DNA of 64,000 nucleotides from Variovorax sp. J22G73 (GTDB lineage: Bacteria; Pseudomonadota; Gammaproteobacteria; Burkholderiales; Burkholderiaceae_C). The notes beneath the pieces were generated by a model. It was not told the DNA's origin. It saw nothing but the letters and a program-made list of their open reading frames with translations, and searched no databases. Below are positions 60,197 to 64,000 of the stretch, in pieces; positions within the stretch are counted from its first letter, which is position 1, and each line of letters opens with the position of its first letter. The stretch is taken from positions 62,001 to 126,000 of the forward strand of contig NZ_JASZYK010000006.1 in NCBI RefSeq assembly GCF_030317035.1, written 5' to 3'. Made by a program: the position numbers and the translations under genes.

Positions 60197-62256
60197 GCCT
60201 TCTCGACCTCGACCAGGCAGTCGTAGAAGGTCGGGCCGCGGCCGATGTCGGTCAGGCGCTGGCTCGTGAGCTCGTTGACGTTGGTGCCGTCCATGCCCAG
60301 CTTGCGCCACCAGATGCCCATGCCGTGCACCACGCCGCGGCGCGCGCGACGCGACACCTCGGCGCGGCAGCGGTGCTCGCCGCGCTGGTTGAACACGCGC
60401 ACCGTGGCGCCGTCCTCGATGCCGCGCGCGGCGGCGTCGTCGGCATGGATTTCGAGCAGCGGCTCCACCTCGATGGCGCGCAGGCTGGTCACGTTGACGA
60501 AGGTCGAGTTGAGAAAGTTGCGCGCCGGCGGCGAGATCATGGCCAGCGGGAACTCGGCCGAGCTGCCGGCCGGCTCCCAGTTGGGCACGTGGTCGGGCAC
60601 GCCGTTCATGCCCATGGCCTCCAGCCGGGCGCTGAAGAATTCGCAGCGGCCCGAGGGCGTGGGAAATCTGCCTTCGGCGAACGGCGCCTCGGGCAGCTTC
60701 ACGCTGGTGAAGCCCTGCTCGAGCAGCTGGGGAAAGTCGATGGCGTGCTCGGCGAAGGCGGTGCGGCACAGCGTTTCGTCGGAATCGCCGAAGCAGGGCT
60801 CGGTAAAGCCCATGCGGCGCGCCAGCTCGCGGAACACCCAGGCGTTGCTGCGCGCCTCGCCGCGCGGCGCCACGGCCGGGCGGTTCAGCAGCACGTCGGT
60901 GTGGCCGTAGCTGCAGTGGATGTCCCAGTGCTCCAGCTGCGTGGTGGCGGGCAGCAGGTAGTCGGCGTAGTCGGCGGTGTCGGTACGAAACTGCTCCAGC
61001 ACCACGGTGAACAGGTCTTCGCGCGCGAAGCCCGCCGCCACCTTGGCCGACTCGGGCGCCACCGCCACCGGGTTGCTGTTGTAGACCACGATGGCCTTCA
61101 CCGGGTGCGCGGTGTCCAGCAGCGCGTCGCCGATGGTGCTCATGTTGATGGTGCGCGGGCGCCGGCCGGCCAGCAGGTCGGGGCGCTGCAGCGCGGCGCG
61201 GTCGACCGGGTAGTGGCCCGAGCTGCTCAGCAGCACGCCGCCCGCGCGCTCGCGCCAGGCACCCACCAGCGCCGGCAGGCAGGCGATGGCGCGGGCCGCG
61301 TTGCCGCCGCCGCGCACGCGCTGCATGCCGTAGTTCAGGCGAATGGCCGCCGGCCTGGTGGTGCCGTAGGCCTTGGCCAGCGACACGATCTGTTCTTCGG
61401 GGATGCCGCAGACCTCGGCCGCGCGCGAGGGCGGCCATTGAAGCGCGCGCTCGCGCAGCTGTTCCCAGCCCAGCGTGTGCTCGGCGATGTAGCCGTGATC
61501 GAGCCAGTCGTGCACGATGAGCTCGTGCATCAGCGCCAGGGCCAGCGCGGCGTCGGTGCCGGGCAGCAGCGCGACGTGCTCGTCGCACTTGTCGGCGGTT
61601 TCGGTCTTGCGCGGGTCGATGCACACCACCCGCGCGCCGGCCCGCTTGGCCACCTGCACGTGGCGCCAGAAGTGCAGGTTGCTGGCGATGGAGTTGCTGC
61701 CCCAGATCAGGATGAGCTTCGCCTCGGCGAAGAACTCGATGCGCATGCCCACCTTGGCGCCCAGGGTGTAGACCATGGCCTCGCCGCCGGCCATGGAGCA
61801 GATGGTGCGGTCCAGCAGGCTCGCGCCCAGCTTGTGGAAGAAGCGCCGGTCCATCGACTCGCCCTGCACCAGGCCCATGGTGCCCGCATAGCTGTAGGGG
61901 AGAATGTCTTCGGGTTTACCCTGTAATGCGCCAAGATGTGCAGCGATGTCGTCCAGCGCGGCGTCCCAGCTCACCGGCTCGAACTGGCCGCTGCCCTTGG
62001 GACCGACGCGCTTCAGCGGCTGCACCAGCCGTTCGGCATGGTCGTTTCGCTCGATGTAGCGCGACACCTTGGTGCACAGCACGCCACCGGTGTGCGAATG
62101 CGCGGCATTGCCCTGCAGTTTCACGGCCACGCCGTCCTTGACGGTGGTGACGAGCGCGCACGTGTCCGGACAGTCGTGGGGGCAGGCCCCCAGGACGGTG
62201 GCCGTGGCGGTGGGCAGGGGTGCTTCTTTGAGCAATGAATCCGGTGCGTGGGGCAT
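60193..62256 (-). CDS. Molybdopterin-dependent oxidoreductase (DMSO reductase family)
   Basis: 687 residues. N-terminal [4Fe-4S] motif CPHDCPDTCALVTTVKDG with a fourth cysteine in GGVLCTK, then molybdopterin-guanine-dinucleotide binding blocks (ILIWGSNSIASNLHFWRHVQ) and the C-terminal cofactor domain (FPTPSGRCEFFSARLEAMGM, RVFNQRGEHRC). No Tat signal is visible, so the enzyme is probably cytoplasmic, like assimilatory or formate-dehydrogenase-related members. Substrate unknown. It heads the leftward chain with the aminopeptidase and PHA-system genes and is divergent from the Liv-type binding protein at 62309. Confidence 0.88.
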   Translation of the reverse strand: MPHAPDSLLKEAPLPTATATVLGACPHDCPDTCALVTTVKDGVAVKLQGNAAHSHTGGVLCTKVSRYIERNDHAERLVQPLKRVGPKGSGQFEPVSWDAALDDIAAHLGALQGKPEDILPYSYAGTMGLVQGESMDRRFFHKLGASLLDRTICSMAGGEAMVYTLGAKVGMRIEFFAEAKLILIWGSNSIASNLHFWRHVQVAKRAGARVVCIDPRKTETADKCDEHVALLPGTDAALALALMHELIVHDWLDHGYIAEHTLGWEQLRERALQWPPSRAAEVCGIPEEQIVSLAKAYGTTRPAAIRLNYGMQRVRGGGNAARAIACLPALVGAWRERAGGVLLSSSGHYPVDRAALQRPDLLAGRRPRTINMSTIGDALLDTAHPVKAIVVYNSNPVAVAPESAKVAAGFAREDLFTVVLEQFRTDTADYADYLLPATTQLEHWDIHCSYGHTDVLLNRPAVAPRGEARSNAWVFRELARRMGFTEPCFGDSDETLCRTAFAEHAIDFPQLLEQGFTSVKLPEAPFAEGRFPTPSGRCEFFSARLEAMGMNGVPDHVPNWEPAGSSAEFPLAMISPPARNFLNSTFVNVTSLRAIEVEPLLEIHADDAAARGIEDGATVRVFNQRGEHRCRAEVSRRARRGVVHGMGIWWRKLGMDGTNVNELTSQRLTDIGRGPTFYDCLVEVEKA

Positions 62257-62308
62257 CGGGCAAGTCTAATTTGTGCGCGAGTCAGCGCGCGTGAGGGGGG
62301 TTTTGAAC

Positions 62309-63439
62309 ATGACGATGAATCGACGACGTTTTTCCTTGGCCGCGGGCGCGGCCGCCACGCTGGGCGGCTTCGGCCTGGCCCGGGCGCAGGGCGAGGCACC
62401 GCTGGTGCTGGGCCAGTCGGCACCGTTCACCGGTCCGGCGGCGCAGCTGGGCATCCAGTTCCACCAGGGCGCCAAGCTGTTCCTGGACAGCTACAACGCC
62501 CAGCCGGGCCGCCGCAACGTGGTCATCAAGAACCTGGACGACGGCTACGAGCCCGAGCGCTGCGCGGCCAACACGCAGAAGCTGATCGACGAGGACGTGT
62601 TCGCGCTCTTCGGCTACATCGGCACGCCCACCAGCCTGGCCGCGCTGCCGCTGGCGGTGAACAGCAAGGTGCCGTTCATCGCGCCGCTGACCGGTGCGAT
62701 GTCGCTGCGCGAGCCCTTCCAGAAGAACGTGTTCCACCTGCGCTCCTCGTACAACGACGAAACCGCGCTGATGGTCAAGCAGCTGACCACGCTGGGCCTG
62801 AAGAAGATCGCGGTCTTCTACCAGAACGACGCCTACGGCAAGGCCGGGCTCGACGGCGTGACGCTGGCGCTGGAACAGCTGCAGCTCAAGCCGGTGGCGC
62901 TGGCCACGGTGGAGCGCAACTCGAACGACGTGGCCGCGGCGGTGAAGACCATCGCGGGCGCGCGGCCCGACGCGGTGGTGCAGATCGGCGCGTACAAGGC
63001 CTGCGCGGCCTTCATTCGCGAGGCACGCAAGGCCGGCTACGGCGGCACCTTCTTCAACATGTCGTTCGTGGGCACGCAGGCGCTGGCCGACGAGCTGGGC
63101 AAGGACGCCGCGGGCGTGATGGTCACGCAGGTGGTGCCCTCCCCCTACAACCCGGCCAACGCCCTGGCGCGCGAGTTCGCGGACGCGGTGCGCAAGGCCG
63201 GCAACGCAGCCAGCGCCAACTTCTCGAGCATGGAAGGCTACCTGGCCGCCAAGGTGCTGACCGAGGGCCTGCGCAAGGCGCCGGGCAAGCCGACACGCGA
63301 CAGCCTGGTGGCCGGGCTGGAAAGCATCGACCGCCAGCAGTTCGGCGGGTTCGAGGTGTCGTTCTCGGCGAAGAACCACGTGGGCTCGAAGTTCGTCGAG
63401 CTGTCGATGCTGACGGCCGACGGCCGCGTCAGGACCTGA
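62309..63439 (+). CDS. Branched-chain amino-acid type ABC transporter substrate-binding protein, Tat-exported
   Basis: 376 residues of the LivK family. The leader MNRRRFSLAAGAAATLGGF has a twin-arginine style motif (RRRF) and ends LARAQ. Family blocks are LVLGQSAPFTGPAAQLGIQF, VIKNLDDGYEPERCAANTQK and IGAYKACAAFIREARKAGYG. No permease or ATPase gene follows, so it either serves a transporter elsewhere or binds a signal. ATG 62309 is chosen over the longer frame at 62273 because the Tat leader starts there (second ATG at 62315 also possible). Confidence 0.88.
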   Translation: MTMNRRRFSLAAGAAATLGGFGLARAQGEAPLVLGQSAPFTGPAAQLGIQFHQGAKLFLDSYNAQPGRRNVVIKNLDDGYEPERCAANTQKLIDEDVFALFGYIGTPTSLAALPLAVNSKVPFIAPLTGAMSLREPFQKNVFHLRSSYNDETALMVKQLTTLGLKKIAVFYQNDAYGKAGLDGVTLALEQLQLKPVALATVERNSNDVAAAVKTIAGARPDAVVQIGAYKACAAFIREARKAGYGGTFFNMSFVGTQALADELGKDAAGVMVTQVVPSPYNPANALAREFADAVRKAGNAASANFSSMEGYLAAKVLTEGLRKAPGKPTRDSLVAGLESIDRQQFGGFEVSFSAKNHVGSKFVELSMLTADGRVRT

Positions 63440-63442
63440 GGC

Positions 63443-64000
63443 TCAGCCCGCGAGCCCGTCCACCGCCTGGAACATCGCCTGCCGGGCCTGGCTCACGACC
63501 TGCCCGCGCCAGGCGTCGGTGTCGGTATAGAACGCCTCCACCATCCGCGCCCGGATGCCGTCGGCCAGGTCGGCCGGCGCTTCCGGGTGCTTGTGCAGCC
63601 AGTGGTCGGCGCGCAGCGCACCGGTCACCTCCAGGATGGGCAGCGTGCCGTACTCCAGCGCGATGCCGGTGTACTCGGCCTGCGGGCATTCCTCGTACAC
63701 CGCGTCCCACATCAGCCCGCGCAGCAGCGCCGAGGTGGAAGACCCGTCGTAGATCGAGGTGACCGGCGCGGCCGGCGTGCCCCACCACGCGTTGGCGCGC
63801 GCGTAGGTGGCCTTGTCGTCCCTGCCCGCGTAGATGCGCTCGCCCAGGCCGTTGGGGCCCAGCCCGGTGTGCAGGTCGATCCACGCGAGCCGCCTCGCGC
63901 GGCCCGCGTGGGTGGCCAGCACCTTGCGGATCGTCTTGTTGCTCCAGGTCGGCGCCTTGCCGCCGAAGAACAGGCCGTCGTCGAACTGGTACTGGCCGCT
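63443..64000 (-). CDS. DUF2817 (M14-carboxypeptidase-like) protein, partial at right edge
   Basis: Only the C-terminal part is in the window (the frame stays open to the right edge). Visible: GLFFGGKAPTWSNKTIRKVL, then RLAWIDLHTGLGPNGLGERI with an HTG motif, and TGIALEYGTLPILEV with a possible catalytic glutamate. This matches DUF2817 proteins, which resemble zinc carboxypeptidases. The stop at 63443 lies just 3 bp after the convergent binding-protein stop. The N-terminus cannot be judged. Confidence 0.85.
   Translation of the reverse strand, partial: SGQYQFDDGLFFGGKAPTWSNKTIRKVLATHAGRARRLAWIDLHTGLGPNGLGERIYAGRDDKATYARANAWWGTPAAPVTSIYDGSSTSALLRGLMWDAVYEECPQAEYTGIALEYGTLPILEVTGALRADHWLHKHPEAPADLADGIRARMVEAFYTDTDAWRGQVVSQARQAMFQAVDGLAG

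Overview
The window is high-GC bacterial chromosome with tightly packed genes, many start/stop overlaps (ATGA, GTGA, TGATG) and frequent GTG starts. Gene content points to a metabolically versatile betaproteobacterium of the Burkholderiales, most like Comamonadaceae/Variovorax: divergent ssb-uvrA, several ABC uptake operons, Bug/TctC receptors, a gentisate module, phasin and other polyhydroxyalkanoate (PHA) proteins, an acyl-CoA-binding protein, and an ECF sigma/FecR/TonB-receptor iron system. This assignment is inferred from gene content. I saw no rRNA, tRNA, CRISPR array, prophage or transposase. No gene-free gap exceeds about 225 bp.

Layout. 1-5893: partial ssb, uvrA, a two-gene unit of an unrecognised protein and a PIN-domain protein, and an EamA-type permease. 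5904-15684: a divergent sugar or polyol catabolic locus. Leftward are an FGGY kinase, a GlpD-like FAD dehydrogenase and a GntR/UTRA regulator; rightward are a Tat-exported binding protein, a double-domain ATPase, a permease, an IolS-like aldo/keto reductase and a class I aldolase. 15831-20549: a 1572-residue exported protein with propeller, LamG, PKD, two-haem cytochrome c and ricin-B lectin parts. 20708-20947: a lone ATP synthase c subunit gene. 21151-25884: a complete branched-chain amino-acid type (Liv) ABC operon. 25885-28235: a Bcr/CflA efflux pump divergent from an AraC regulator.

28240-34700: a two-partner secretion operon (TpsB, TpsA adhesin, FecR-domain protein, small exported protein). 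34885-37313: a SulP anion permease and an SDR protein with a degenerate active site. 37529-42006: an ECF sigma factor, FecR anti-sigma factor and STN-containing TonB receptor, a complete cell-surface signalling system for iron-chelate uptake. 42197-45282: a SUKH-like protein coupled to a glutathione S-transferase, thioesterase II and a lipoprotein. 45328-52259: FAD oxidoreductase, two Bug receptors, 3-hydroxybenzoate 6-hydroxylase-like monooxygenase and gentisate dioxygenase, with a divergent LysR regulator.

52387-64000: acyl-CoA and PHA related genes (hot-dog thioesterase, PhaF-like phasin, TetR regulator, helical-repeat protein, acyl-CoA-binding protein, family III CoA-transferase), a second FGGY kinase, an overlapping three-gene chain (molybdopterin oxidoreductase, putative aminopeptidase lipoprotein, PHA-system protein), a Liv-type binding protein and a partial DUF2817 peptidase-like gene. 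The strongest candidates for new biology are the giant multidomain cytochrome, the orphan atpE, the polyol locus, the cysteine-pair repeat tail of the TpsA adhesin, and the PIN-domain pair.
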